Below are positions 1-7,885 of a DNA stretch of 64,000 bases, one piece after another. The stretch covers positions 117,411-181,410 of the forward strand of contig NZ_WAAU01000003.1 of the NCBI RefSeq assembly GCF_008806755.1. Reading direction: 5' to 3'. Position 1 is the first letter of the stretch. Each line of letters begins with the position of its first letter. The notes under the pieces were generated by a model. The model saw nothing but the letters and a program-made list of their open reading frames with translations, searched no databases and was not told where the DNA came from. The DNA comes from Tenacibaculum aiptasiae. Its GTDB lineage: Bacteria > Bacteroidota > Bacteroidia > Flavobacteriales > Flavobacteriaceae. The position numbers were made by a program, and so were the translations under genes.

Positions 1-517
1 GAAAACCACCACAAGCTTTTGTTCCATATCCTATAAAATTCCAATCATTACTATTTACACAAGAAACGCTATTAGCTAATGTTTCTATTTCTGAAAATAA
101 TACCATTAACTTTTGATAGTCTTTTTCTTGATCTGTTAATGTTCTTCTAATAACCAATTTTTTTTCATCCAATGAAACAATTTCCCAATTAAAACTAAAT
201 GGAAATTCTTGAGATGTCACTTTGATTATTTTATTTTCTAATAAAAAGCTTCCTTTTGTGTTATAAAATGTTAATGGAGGTGTTCCACACCATCCTGATG
301 TTCTAGTTATAAAATTTCCATCTCTTTCAAATAAAACACCATACTGTTCATCTGGTAGTTTATAAACACGCTCAAAAGTAGTCGTCTCTGTGTCTTGGTT
401 ATACACTGAGTTTGTCCAACTTCCTAATAATAAATTTTCAGGATTTATATCTACTTCATCATTCTTTTGACAAGATGAAATTATTATAAACAGAATTAGT
501 ACATACAGTCTTTTCAT
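1..517 (-). CDS. Lipoprotein of unknown function, C-terminal part missing
   Basis: The gene reads leftwards and runs off the window edge after 172 codons. It starts with MKRLYVLILFIIISSC, a short hydrophobic signal ending in a lipobox cysteine at residue 16, so it is probably anchored in the envelope. The mature part begins QKNDEVDINPENLLLGSW, which resembles the start of lipocalin-like or META-like lipoproteins in which a 'LLGSW' strand opens a beta barrel. The last visible residues, GTKACGGF, resemble a C-terminal Cys-Gly-Gly motif recurring in small Flavobacteria lipoproteins. It lies 5 bp downstream of the DUF4377 lipoprotein gene on the same strand, so the two are probably co-transcribed. 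The function is unknown. Confidence 0.75.
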   Translation of the reverse strand, partial: MKRLYVLILFIIISSCQKNDEVDINPENLLLGSWTNSVYNQDTETTTFERVYKLPDEQYGVLFERDGNFITRTSGWCGTPPLTFYNTKGSFLLENKIIKVTSQEFPFSFNWEIVSLDEKKLVIRRTLTDQEKDYQKLMVLFSEIETLANSVSCVNSNDWNFIGYGTKACGGF

Positions 518-522
518 AATTT

Positions 523-873
523 TTAGTTTTTTGGTAAATTTTCTGAGTCTTTTTTAATTTTAGAAACAATTTTTACTAGAACAATCTTAACAGTTGAAGC
601 ATCAGCTGGTAATGGTGAAACTTCTTTTTCAGAAACTTCAAGTACATATTCAAAACCTTCTTCATAATTAAATCCTTCTATATTATCATAAAAATATTCC
701 CAATTTTTTCCTGTAGTTTCTTTAACTAATAAACATTTTTGAGTTCCTACTCCCGTACAGTTCAATCTTTTAGAAGCAACTAATATTGTTTTATCAATAT
801 TATCTTGATTCGACATACAGGACGTTAATAATAAAGTTATTACAATAGTTTTTAACCAATAAATACTCTTCAT
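523..873 (-). CDS. DUF4377 domain lipoprotein
   Basis: This 116-residue protein starts with MKSIYWLKTIVITLLLTSC, a lipoprotein signal with the acylated cysteine at residue 19. I chose this start over an upstream in-frame one at 942 because only this one puts the signal peptide at the N-terminus. The body carries the features I associate with DUF4377: a CTGVGTQKCLLVKE segment, a Trp-x-x-Phe-Tyr-Asp segment, a GFNYEEGFEYVLEV segment, and a final run ending in VKIVSK. The two cysteines in the first segment may form a disulfide. DUF4377 proteins are small envelope proteins of unknown function, sometimes fused to META domains linked to stress resistance. It is the first gene of a likely pair with the lipoprotein at the window edge and is divergent from the LuxE-like gene. 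Confidence 0.85.
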   Translation of the reverse strand: MKSIYWLKTIVITLLLTSCMSNQDNIDKTILVASKRLNCTGVGTQKCLLVKETTGKNWEYFYDNIEGFNYEEGFEYVLEVSEKEVSPLPADASTVKIVLVKIVSKIKKDSENLPKN

Positions 874-947
874 ATGTTCTTCTTTTATTACTAGATGAAG
901 AAAAATTAAAAAGGTTGCGTTAAATACTATTATTTTTGTCAAAGTTT

Positions 948-1922
948 ATGAAAGATCAAGTTTTCAACATACAATCCAGAGAAGAATTTAACAATGTAGC
1001 TTTAAATGTTTTTAAACATCAGTTTAAAAATAACAAGGTATATCGCTCTTTTTGCGATTTGTTATACATCCATCCCTCAGATGTACAAACAATTGAACAA
1101 ATTCCTTTTTTACCTATTCAGTTTTTTAAGACCAGAAAAGTACTTTCATCTACAGATGAAATTCAAGAAACTTTTTCTAGTTCTGGTACTACTGGAAGTA
1201 TTACTAGTAAACATTTAGTAACCGATTTATCTTGGTATGAAAATAGTTATTTAAAAGGTTTTGAATATTTCTATGGTAATATTGAAGAGTATACTGTTTT
1301 AGCATTATTACCTAATTATTTAGAACGAAAAGGTTCTTCTTTAATTTATATGGTTGACGATTTAATTAAACGATCAAAACAGCCTGAAAGTGGTTTTTAT
1401 CTCAATAATTTATCTGAGCTTGCTAAAAAACTTGAAGAACTAGATAAAAAGGGTAAAAAAATACTATTAATTGGAGTTTCTTTTGCTTTATTAGATTTGG
1501 TTGAACAATACGATTTTGGACTTAAAAATACCATCATAATGGAAACTGGTGGGATGAAAGGTAGAAGAAAAGAACTTATTAGAAATGAATTGCATCAAAT
1601 TTTAGGTAAAGGTTTTGGTGTAAACGAAATTCATTCTGAATATGGAATGACAGAACTATTAAGTCAAGGATACTCAAAAGGTAACGGTATATTCAACTGT
1701 CCTCCATGGATGCAAATTTTAACTAGAGATACTGAAGATCCACTTACCACTTTACCAAAAGAAACATCTGGAGGTATTAATGTAATTGATTTAGCAAACT
1801 ACAATTCTTGTTCTTTTATTGCTACTCAAGATTTAGGAAAAGTATATCCTGATTATAGTTTTGAAATTATTGGCCGATTCGATAATTCTGATATACGTGG
1901 TTGTAATTTAATGGTTTTATAA
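948..1922 (+). CDS. LuxE-like acyl-protein synthetase / acyl transferase
   Basis: This 324-residue protein belongs to the LuxE branch of the adenylate-forming (ANL) superfamily. The phosphate-binding motif SSSGTTG lies at residues 77-83, a GGMKGRR segment is in the middle, and the HSEYGMTELLSQGYS motif that packs on the adenine follows. LuxE proteins activate a fatty acid as acyl-AMP and pass it to a protein thiol; in Bacteroidota the homologues are not linked to luminescence and their substrate is unknown. Only the N-terminal adenylation part is present, as usual for this branch, without a large C-terminal lid domain. An in-frame TTG 12 bp upstream is possible, but the ATG at 948 is preferred. 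The intergenic region to the divergent DUF4377 gene is 74 bp. The stop codon overlaps the palindrome in front of the TetR gene. Confidence 0.85.
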   Translation: MKDQVFNIQSREEFNNVALNVFKHQFKNNKVYRSFCDLLYIHPSDVQTIEQIPFLPIQFFKTRKVLSSTDEIQETFSSSGTTGSITSKHLVTDLSWYENSYLKGFEYFYGNIEEYTVLALLPNYLERKGSSLIYMVDDLIKRSKQPESGFYLNNLSELAKKLEELDKKGKKILLIGVSFALLDLVEQYDFGLKNTIIMETGGMKGRRKELIRNELHQILGKGFGVNEIHSEYGMTELLSQGYSKGNGIFNCPPWMQILTRDTEDPLTTLPKETSGGINVIDLANYNSCSFIATQDLGKVYPDYSFEIIGRFDNSDIRGCNLMVL

Positions 1923-1946
1923 AAACAAACCAATTGGTCTGTTTTT
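1921..1946. promoter_or_regulatory. 26-bp palindromic operator, probably for the adjacent TetR regulator
   Basis: The sequence is an almost perfect inverted repeat centred between 1933 and 1934, with a core ACCAATTGGT and A/T-rich arms; only the pair 1928/1939 does not match. There is no loop, so it reads as a protein-binding dyad rather than a hairpin. AGACC/GGTCT half sites of this kind are typical of TetR-family operators (NemR-type sites are an example). The -33 TTG of the promoter in front of the TetR gene (1934-1936) falls inside the dyad, so binding there should block transcription of the operon, including the regulator itself. Confidence 0.7.
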
Positions 1947-1965
1947 GTTTTTTTCTCTATATTTG
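1934..1965 (+). promoter_or_regulatory. Flavobacterial promoter of the TetR operon
   Basis: The -7 element TATATTTG at 1958-1965 matches the Bacteroidota consensus TAnnTTTG. A TTG at 1934-1936 lies 21 bp upstream, at the long end of the accepted spacing. The start codon of the regulator is 18 bp downstream. Overlap of the -33 element with the palindrome supports autorepression. Confidence 0.6.
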
Positions 1966-1983
1966 AGAAAATTACAGTTTATA

Positions 1984-2595
1984 ATGGCCAAACAAGGAAG
2001 AGAAAAAATAGTTACAACTGCTTTTACTTTATTTTTAAATAAAGGTTATAAAAAAACCAGTTTAAACGACATTATTGTTGCTACCAATTCTTCTAAAGGA
2101 GCCATTTATCATCACTTTAAAAGCAAACATGCTATATATTTAGCAGCTTTAGACGAATACTTTTTTAAGCTGTATGAAGATCTTTTAATTGAAGATTCTC
2201 ATGAAACTTTGATTAATAGAATAAAAAATAGGTACCTGTTTTTTGTTAATTTAATTGATTTTGTTGAAAAATCTGGTAAAGGTCTTTCCTTCCCTATTCG
2301 TCGGTATTTTTTATTTCAGTTAGAAAGTGAAGAAGATGAAACTGTACGAACAAAAATTATAGAAACTTTAAATGCATATCATAAAGAAATAGAGGCTATT
2401 ATTCATACTTCTATAAGTAAAAAAGAAATAACAATTACACTTTCTACTTCTGTAATAGCACAACAATTAATGAGTATGATTGAAGGTCTTGCAATCCATC
2501 ATTCAACTTTAGAAAAAAACAGTAAAGAATATTTATTGAAAAAATTCGATGAAGTTATCCAACCTTATATAAATCTATTAACAAACCAAAATTAG
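1984..2595 (+). CDS. TetR/AcrR family transcriptional regulator
   Basis: This 203-residue protein has an N-terminal TetR helix-turn-helix at about residues 5-55: a TAFTLFLNKGYKKTSLNDI helix pair followed by the recognition segment SSKGAIYHHFKSKHAIY, which is the classic family signature. The remaining roughly 150 residues are helical and should form the ligand-binding and dimer domain. I chose the ATG at 1984 because it gives the usual short MAKQGREK lead; an upstream non-ATG start would add an atypical hydrophobic extension. It is the first gene of a compact operon: the oxidase ATG is only 1 bp after its stop. The palindrome in its promoter is the likely binding site, so it presumably represses itself and the two enzymes in response to an unknown ligand. 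Confidence 0.93.
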   Translation: MAKQGREKIVTTAFTLFLNKGYKKTSLNDIIVATNSSKGAIYHHFKSKHAIYLAALDEYFFKLYEDLLIEDSHETLINRIKNRYLFFVNLIDFVEKSGKGLSFPIRRYFLFQLESEEDETVRTKIIETLNAYHKEIEAIIHTSISKKEITITLSTSVIAQQLMSMIEGLAIHHSTLEKNSKEYLLKKFDEVIQPYINLLTNQN

Positions 2596-2596
2596 T

Positions 2597-3883
2597 ATGA
2601 AAAACTGGTCAAGAAACGTAGAATGGAATCCATCAGAAATAATATATCCTTCTTCAGAAGAAGAAATTCAAGATGTGGTTTTAAAAGCAATACAGTACAA
2701 CAAAAAAATACGTGTTATTGGATCCGGTCATTCATTTACTCCTCTATGTAGTACAAATGAGATTTTAATAAGTTTAGATAAATATCAAGGAAAAGTAGCT
2801 ATAAATAAAGAAAAGAATCTAGCAACAATTAAGGCTGGAACAAAATTATCGTTACTGGGAGAATTGTTATTTAAAGAAGGACTCGCTATGGAAAATTTGG
2901 GCGATATTAATGTCCAATCCATAGCAGGAGCTATAAGCACAGGAACACATGGAACGGGTCTAGGTTTAAAATCAATAAGCAATCAAGTCGTTGCTTTAAA
3001 GTTTGTAAATGGAAAAGGAGAAATTATTGAATGCTCTGAAACCAAAAACGTTGAGTTATTTAAAGCTGCTCAAGTTTCTTTGGGTTGTTTAGGTATTCTT
3101 ACTGAAATAACTATACAGTGTGTTCCTGCTTATAAATTAAGTCTTCAAAATAAAAAAGAAAAATTAAATGATGTTTTAATCAGCTTAGATCAAAGAAATT
3201 CACAAAATAGAAATTTCGAATTCTATTGGATTCCTTATACAAATACAGCTTGGACTAAAACATCCAACATTGTAGAAGATTCTGAACCTGATAAAATTAA
3301 TTTTTTCAATTACTGGACAGAATACGTTTTAGAGAACTATGTTTTTAAAGTTTTTTGTGAATTTGCAAAATTATTTCCTTCACAAAATAAAACTGTAGCA
3401 AACATTACAGCAGCCAGCATCAGTAATGTTAAAAAAACATATTATAGTCATAAAGTGTATGCTACTCAAAGGTTGGTTAAATTTCATGAAATGGAATATA
3501 ACATTCCTTCAGAAGCATATAAAGACGCCTTTAAAGACATTCAAAAAATTGTTAATTCTAAAAAATTCAATATTCATTTTCCCATTGAAAATCGATGGGT
3601 AAAAGGAGACGATGTTTATATGAGTCCAGCATATGGTAGAGATTCGGCATATATAGCTTGCCATGTGTATAATAAAAAAGAGTACAAAGCCTATTTTGCT
3701 GCTTTAGAAGAGGTTTTTAAAGCATACAATGGAAGGCCTCATTGGGGAAAAATGAACACTTTTATTACTCAAGATGTTATAAATATGTATCCAAAGTTTG
3801 ATGTTTTTTTACAAAAAAGAAAAGAACATGATCCTGAAAACATATTTGTAAACCCATACATTAAAACTTTATTCGGTATATAG
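2597..3883 (+). CDS. FAD-linked sugar-1,4-lactone oxidase (ALO / gulonolactone oxidase family)
   Basis: This 428-residue flavoprotein has an N-terminal VAO/PCMH-type FAD-binding domain (about residues 10-180) with the motif RVIGSGHSF; His45 in GSGHS is the position that carries covalent FAD in relatives. An AGAISTGTHGTG segment binds the pyrophosphate. The C-terminal half is an ALO domain with YIACHVYNKKEY and the GRPHWGK motif near residue 385, which belongs to the substrate pocket. Family members oxidise L-gulono-, D-arabinono- or L-galactono-1,4-lactone or alditols with O2 or another acceptor; the substrate cannot be told from sequence. It has no signal peptide and appears cytoplasmic. It sits between a TetR regulator and a PLP enzyme with 1-bp and 0-bp gaps, so the three are translationally coupled. 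Confidence 0.9.
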   Translation: MKNWSRNVEWNPSEIIYPSSEEEIQDVVLKAIQYNKKIRVIGSGHSFTPLCSTNEILISLDKYQGKVAINKEKNLATIKAGTKLSLLGELLFKEGLAMENLGDINVQSIAGAISTGTHGTGLGLKSISNQVVALKFVNGKGEIIECSETKNVELFKAAQVSLGCLGILTEITIQCVPAYKLSLQNKKEKLNDVLISLDQRNSQNRNFEFYWIPYTNTAWTKTSNIVEDSEPDKINFFNYWTEYVLENYVFKVFCEFAKLFPSQNKTVANITAASISNVKKTYYSHKVYATQRLVKFHEMEYNIPSEAYKDAFKDIQKIVNSKKFNIHFPIENRWVKGDDVYMSPAYGRDSAYIACHVYNKKEYKAYFAALEEVFKAYNGRPHWGKMNTFITQDVINMYPKFDVFLQKRKEHDPENIFVNPYIKTLFGI

Positions 3884-5080
3884 ATGGATGCTTATTTCAA
3901 TAATCTAAACAAAGAATTAAAAAACTACCGAAGAGCAGTTCCTTGCTTATTAGTAGACTTGGATATTTTAGATAAAAATATAACTACTTTACAATCGAAT
4001 TTAAGGTCTGATGCTGAATTTAGAATTGTTGTAAAATCTTTACCTTCTTTAGATTTAATTAAGTATGTTTTACAAAAAACAAACACTCATAAATTAATGG
4101 TTTTTCATCAACCATTTTTAACCCATTTATCATCTGAATTAGACCATCAAAAAGATATATTATTAGGTAAACCAATGCCTATTAAAACAGCTCATTTTTT
4201 CTATCAAAACTTACCTCAACATCATCATGGATTTAATCCTTTTACACAAATTCAATGGTTGGTAGATACAAAAAAAAGAATACAAGAATACATTAATCTA
4301 GCAAAGCAGCTTCAACAAAAAATTCGTTTAAATATCGAAATTGATGTAGGGCTACATCGAGGTGGTTTTAACTCTATAGACTCATTAAAAGAAGGTCTAG
4401 AACTGATAAAAGAGCATCAAGATTATGTTGAATTTTCTGGTTTTATGGGATATGATCCTCATGTAGTAAAACTTCCTAAAATAATTTTATCTGAAAAGAA
4501 AGCTTTACAAAAAGCCAATACTTTTTATGAACAATGCAAGCAATTGGTTGAACAAAACTTTTCTTCCTTATGGAAGGAAGATTTAACATTTAACGGCGCT
4601 GGAAGTCCTACTTTAAATTTACATAAAACAAATAAATCTCCAATTAATGACATTGCTATTGGTTCTTGTCTTGTAAAACCTTCAACTTTTAATATTCCTT
4701 CTTTAAAAGATTTTACTGCTGCTTCTTTTATTGCAACTCCTATTTTAAAAAAGTTCAAAAACACTACTATTCCAGGTATCGAAAAATACAAATGGTTTTT
4801 AAATATACTTAATTCAATAAACAAACAATCTTACTTTATTTACGGTGGTTATTGGAAGGCAGATTATTATTACCCTGAAAACATTAAAGAAAATAACTTA
4901 TTTGGTAAATCAACTAATCAAACTATGATAAACGCTCCCATAAAAACAACTTTAAATGTTGATGATTTTGTGTTTTTAAAACCTCAACAAAGTGAGTTCG
5001 TTTTTTTACAATTTGGTGAAATTCTTCCTATTAAAAACGGGAAAATATTAAACCCTTGGTGCTTATTAAAAAATAATTAA
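3884..5080 (+). CDS. Fold-type III PLP enzyme of the alanine racemase / D-threonine aldolase group
   Basis: This 398-residue protein begins with the alanine racemase N-terminal barrel: the AVPCLLVDLDILDKNI segment at about residues 18-33, then FRIVVKSLPSLDL, where the Lys near residue 54 should hold PLP, and IEIDVGLHRGGF mid-barrel. DSD1/D-threonine aldolase relatives end in a small beta domain binding a divalent metal through a His and a Cys in a 'P-x-H-x-C' loop. Here the corresponding stretch reads FLKPQQSEFVFLQFGE and lacks both residues. It is therefore probably not a standard D-threonine aldolase or D-serine dehydratase. The start codon directly abuts the stop of the oxidase. A shared pathway with the oxidase is likely but unidentified. 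Confidence 0.85.
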   Translation: MDAYFNNLNKELKNYRRAVPCLLVDLDILDKNITTLQSNLRSDAEFRIVVKSLPSLDLIKYVLQKTNTHKLMVFHQPFLTHLSSELDHQKDILLGKPMPIKTAHFFYQNLPQHHHGFNPFTQIQWLVDTKKRIQEYINLAKQLQQKIRLNIEIDVGLHRGGFNSIDSLKEGLELIKEHQDYVEFSGFMGYDPHVVKLPKIILSEKKALQKANTFYEQCKQLVEQNFSSLWKEDLTFNGAGSPTLNLHKTNKSPINDIAIGSCLVKPSTFNIPSLKDFTAASFIATPILKKFKNTTIPGIEKYKWFLNILNSINKQSYFIYGGYWKADYYYPENIKENNLFGKSTNQTMINAPIKTTLNVDDFVFLKPQQSEFVFLQFGEILPIKNGKILNPWCLLKNN

Positions 5081-5129
5081 TTGTAATTATCTATCTTTTT
5101 CATCGACTATCTAAAAAATTTTAAAAACG

Positions 5130-5582
5130 ATGAAACAAATTCTTACACTTCTATTACTTACAGTTTCTACTGTTTTAATAGCTCAAAAGACTGATTATAA
5201 TACAAAAAAAGGTTATGTAGCCGAAGGTTTTGATGTAGTATCATATTTTGAAGATGGAAAACCTTTAGAAGGTAAAAAGAAATTTCAAACTACATATGAT
5301 GGTACTAAATTCAAATTCTCTTCAGAAAAAAATTTAAATCTTTTCAAAGAAAATCCAGTAAAATATATTCCTCAATACGGTGGTTACTGTGCTTATGCTA
5401 TAGCTGAGAAAAACAAAAAAATGTATATCGATCCTGAAGTATATGAAATACGTGATGGTAAACTATATCTTTTTTACAGCTCTTGGATAGGTAGTAAACT
5501 TGGCGATTGGCAAGAAGGTGATGTAAAAAAGAGACAAATGAGAGGTGATAAAAATTGGGAAACTTTAAAGCATAAAAAATAA
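5130..5582 (+). CDS. Secreted YHS-domain protein (first copy)
   Basis: This 150-residue protein starts with MKQILTLLLLTVSTVLIAQ, a Sec signal peptide cleaved after about residue 19. The rest is one YHS domain: a GFDVVSYFEDGKP strand, FKFSSEKNLNLFKENPVKYIPQYGGYCAYA in the middle with a single conserved Cys, and the LYLFYSSWIGSKLGDW end. YHS domains are small modules proposed to bind metals; periplasmic examples in Flavobacteria have no established function. The second gene, 6 bp downstream, is a paralogue, so the pair arose by tandem duplication and is co-transcribed. This copy has a longer charged tail than its sister. Confidence 0.88.
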   Translation: MKQILTLLLLTVSTVLIAQKTDYNTKKGYVAEGFDVVSYFEDGKPLEGKKKFQTTYDGTKFKFSSEKNLNLFKENPVKYIPQYGGYCAYAIAEKNKKMYIDPEVYEIRDGKLYLFYSSWIGSKLGDWQEGDVKKRQMRGDKNWETLKHKK

Positions 5583-5588
5583 CAATCG

Positions 5589-6023
5589 ATGAAAAAAATA
5601 TGGATTTTATTCGTATTTCTATCAACTGCATTAGTTGCTCAGGAGTACAATACTAAAAAAGGAGCTGTAGCCAGCGGTTATGATGTAGTTGCTTATTTTT
5701 CTAATAAAGCAGTAAAAGGAAATAAAAAAATTACAACAAAGTATGATGGTGTTTCTTTTCGATTTTCCTCTCAAGAAAATTTAAACTTATTTAAACAAAA
5801 TCCTAAAAAATATATACCACAATACGGTGGATACTGTGCATATGCTATTGGTAAAACTGGAGAAAAAGTAAGTATTAATCCAAAGACTTTTGAAATAAGA
5901 AACGGTAAACTATACTTATTTTATAATTCTTGGGGAACCAATACACTTGAACTTTGGCAAAAAGAAGGTGCCGATGAGTTAAAAAATAGTGCAGATAAAA
6001 ATTGGAAAAAAATAAATCATTAA
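5589..6023 (+). CDS. Secreted YHS-domain protein (second, tandem copy)
   Basis: This 144-residue protein has a signal peptide (MKKIWILFVFLSTALVAQ) and a YHS domain closely matching the preceding gene: GYDVVAYFSNKAVKGNKK, the shared IPQYGGYCAYAIG core and a LYLFYNSWGTNTLELWQ end. The two proteins agree at about half of their positions by eye, more in the core than at the ends. The 6-bp spacing shows an operon. It is followed by a strong hairpin terminator at 6052-6083 that closes the unit. Confidence 0.88.
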   Translation: MKKIWILFVFLSTALVAQEYNTKKGAVASGYDVVAYFSNKAVKGNKKITTKYDGVSFRFSSQENLNLFKQNPKKYIPQYGGYCAYAIGKTGEKVSINPKTFEIRNGKLYLFYNSWGTNTLELWQKEGADELKNSADKNWKKINH

Positions 6024-6051
6024 ATGGTTTATGTGTTGCGGGGGCGACTAT

Positions 6052-6083
6052 AAAGAGTTGAATTAATTTTCAACTCTTTTTTT
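6052..6083 (+). terminator. Rho-independent terminator after the YHS pair
   Basis: An 11-bp perfect stem (6052-6062 with 6069-6079, arms AAAGAGTTGAA/TTCAACTCTTT) encloses a 6-nt loop and is followed by a T run to 6083. It ends the YHS operon and separates it from glpD. Confidence 0.85.
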
Positions 6084-6084
6084 A

Positions 6085-6116
6085 TTGATATCTACTTCTT
6101 TTTATTCTTATTTTTG
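6085..6116 (+). promoter_or_regulatory. Promoter of glpD
   Basis: TATTTTTG at 6109-6116 fits the TAnnTTTG -7 consensus, with TTG at 6085-6087 as the -33 element (21-bp spacer). The glpD ATG at 6137 is 20 bp downstream. It lies just after the terminator of the preceding operon. Confidence 0.5.
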
Positions 6117-6136
6117 TTAGGAACAAAAAATATTCT

Positions 6137-7783
6137 ATGAACAAATTTTCATTTTTTAACCGAACAAATACTCAAAAAGAAATACAAGAAACCGAATTTG
6201 ATATTTTAATTATTGGAGGAGGTATTACAGGAGCAGGAATTGCTTTAGATGCAGCTTCAAGAGGAATGAAAGTTGCACTAGTAGAAAAAAATGATTTTGC
6301 TTCGGGTACCTCAAGTAAATCAACAAAACTAATTCATGGTGGTTTACGATATTTAAAACAATTTGATTTTTGGTTGGTAAAAGAAGTGGGAACAGAACGA
6401 GCAATTGTTCATAAAATAGCTCCACATTTGGTCATTCCTGAAAAAATGATTTTACCTTTAATTGATGGAGGAACTTATGGTTCTTGGTTAACTTCTATAG
6501 GTTTAAAAGTATACGACGTTTTAGCTTCTGTTGAAGGTGATGATAAACGTAAAATGCTTGATAAAAAAGAAGCACTTCAAAAAGAACCATTATTACCTGA
6601 AAATATTTTAAATGGCGCTGGTTATTATGCTGAATATCGTACTGATGATGCTCGTTTAACCATTGAAGTATTAAAAACCGCTAGTCAATATAACGCTCAA
6701 ATACTTAATTATACCAAAGCAAATGAATTTATTTATAAAAATAAACGAGTTGTTGGAGCTAAAGTAACTGATGAGTTTACCAATGAAACATATGAAATTA
6801 AAGCTAAATATGTAGTAAATGCAGCAGGTCCTTGGGTTGATGAACTACGTCAAATAAATAATTCAAAAATTGGTAAACGATTGCATTTGACAAAAGGAGT
6901 ACATTTGGTGGTTGCTCATGAAAAATTACCAGTAAAACAATCTGTTTATTTTGATATTCCTGATGGACGAATGATGTTTGCTATTCCTCGAGGAAAAGTA
7001 ACTTATTTTGGTACTACTGATACCAACTTTCAGCAAGATAAAAATACTGTAGAAACAAGTATTGTTGATGCCATGTATTTAATAGAAGCTGTAAATAACA
7101 TGTTTCCTGAAGTCACCTTAACTATTGATGATATTCAATCTTCATGGGCTGGTTTACGTCCTTTAATTCATGAGGAAGGGAAATCTGCTTCAGAATTATC
7201 TAGGAAAGATGAAATTTTCGTTTCCGATACTAAATTAATATCTATAGCTGGAGGTAAATTAACCGGATACAGAAAAATGGCTGAACGAATTGTTGATTTG
7301 GTTGCTAAAAAAATGGTTCGTCGTTTTGAAATTGAATTTGAACCTATTCAAACTGAAGATATCATTTTAACAGGTGGTCCTTTTCAGAATTACAAATCGG
7401 TAAATTTATACATAGAACAAGTTGCTAAAAATTTAAAAAACCATGGTTTTACAAAAACAGATGCTGCTTATTTAGTTCATAATTATGGAAAACAAACCGA
7501 TGTAATTATTGATAAGTTTAACGAATTAAAAGATGAAGATTATCTACTTCGTTTATTAAAAGCAGAAACTTGGTTTACCATTCAACATGAAATGACTTGT
7601 ACTCCAACCGATTTTTTTATGCGTAGAACAGGCAGATTATTCTTCGATAAGCCTAGTGTTGATACATATAAATATGAAGTTTTAAAAGAGTTTTCAAATT
7701 ATTATAATTGGTCAGATACTGAAAATCAGAAGTATTTAAAAGAATTAGAATCAAAAATAGAAATGGCTGTAAACTTTAACTAA
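6137..7783 (+). CDS. glpD: FAD-dependent glycerol-3-phosphate dehydrogenase
   Basis: This 548-residue enzyme oxidises sn-glycerol 3-phosphate to dihydroxyacetone phosphate and passes the electrons to quinone at the inner membrane. The N-terminal Rossmann motif ILIIGGGITGAGIALDAAS binds FAD, followed by the GlpD/GlpA signature SGTSSKSTKLIHGGLRYL at about residues 55-72. The C-terminal helical domain (about 400-548) matches the DAO_C region, with the FFMRRTGRLFF segment. Its length is that of GlpD/GlpA proteins without a GlpB/C partner. No glpK or glpF is adjacent, so the gene stands alone with its own promoter. The opposite-direction enzyme GpsA is encoded at 10.6-11.6 kb, so the window holds both sides of the glycerol-3-phosphate/DHAP exchange. 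Confidence 0.95.
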   Translation: MNKFSFFNRTNTQKEIQETEFDILIIGGGITGAGIALDAASRGMKVALVEKNDFASGTSSKSTKLIHGGLRYLKQFDFWLVKEVGTERAIVHKIAPHLVIPEKMILPLIDGGTYGSWLTSIGLKVYDVLASVEGDDKRKMLDKKEALQKEPLLPENILNGAGYYAEYRTDDARLTIEVLKTASQYNAQILNYTKANEFIYKNKRVVGAKVTDEFTNETYEIKAKYVVNAAGPWVDELRQINNSKIGKRLHLTKGVHLVVAHEKLPVKQSVYFDIPDGRMMFAIPRGKVTYFGTTDTNFQQDKNTVETSIVDAMYLIEAVNNMFPEVTLTIDDIQSSWAGLRPLIHEEGKSASELSRKDEIFVSDTKLISIAGGKLTGYRKMAERIVDLVAKKMVRRFEIEFEPIQTEDIILTGGPFQNYKSVNLYIEQVAKNLKNHGFTKTDAAYLVHNYGKQTDVIIDKFNELKDEDYLLRLLKAETWFTIQHEMTCTPTDFFMRRTGRLFFDKPSVDTYKYEVLKEFSNYYNWSDTENQKYLKELESKIEMAVNFN

Positions 7784-7801
7784 TCGCTTTACATAATTTA
7801 A

Positions 7802-7831
7802 TTGTTAGGAAAAACATTTATTATATCTTTG
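7802..7831 (+). promoter_or_regulatory. Consensus flavobacterial promoter
   Basis: TTG at 7802-7804 and TATCTTTG at 7824-7831 are separated by 19 bp, the ideal Bacteroidota sigma-A spacing. Transcription should begin near 7837 and give the gene at 7886 a leader of about 50 nt. Confidence 0.75.
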
Positions 7832-7885
7832 GCGGGCTAAAAATTTTCTGAAAAAGATTGTTGTACAATTAATAATTAAAGTAAA

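Noticed and set aside
1006-1218. Rightward 70-codon frame within the LuxE-like gene
   Set aside because: It lies wholly inside the LuxE-like gene in another frame and has no signal, promoter or family features.
4525-4824. Leftward frame of 99 codons opposite the PLP enzyme gene
   Set aside because: Antisense shadow of an AT-rich gene; composition is poor and no start region is evident.
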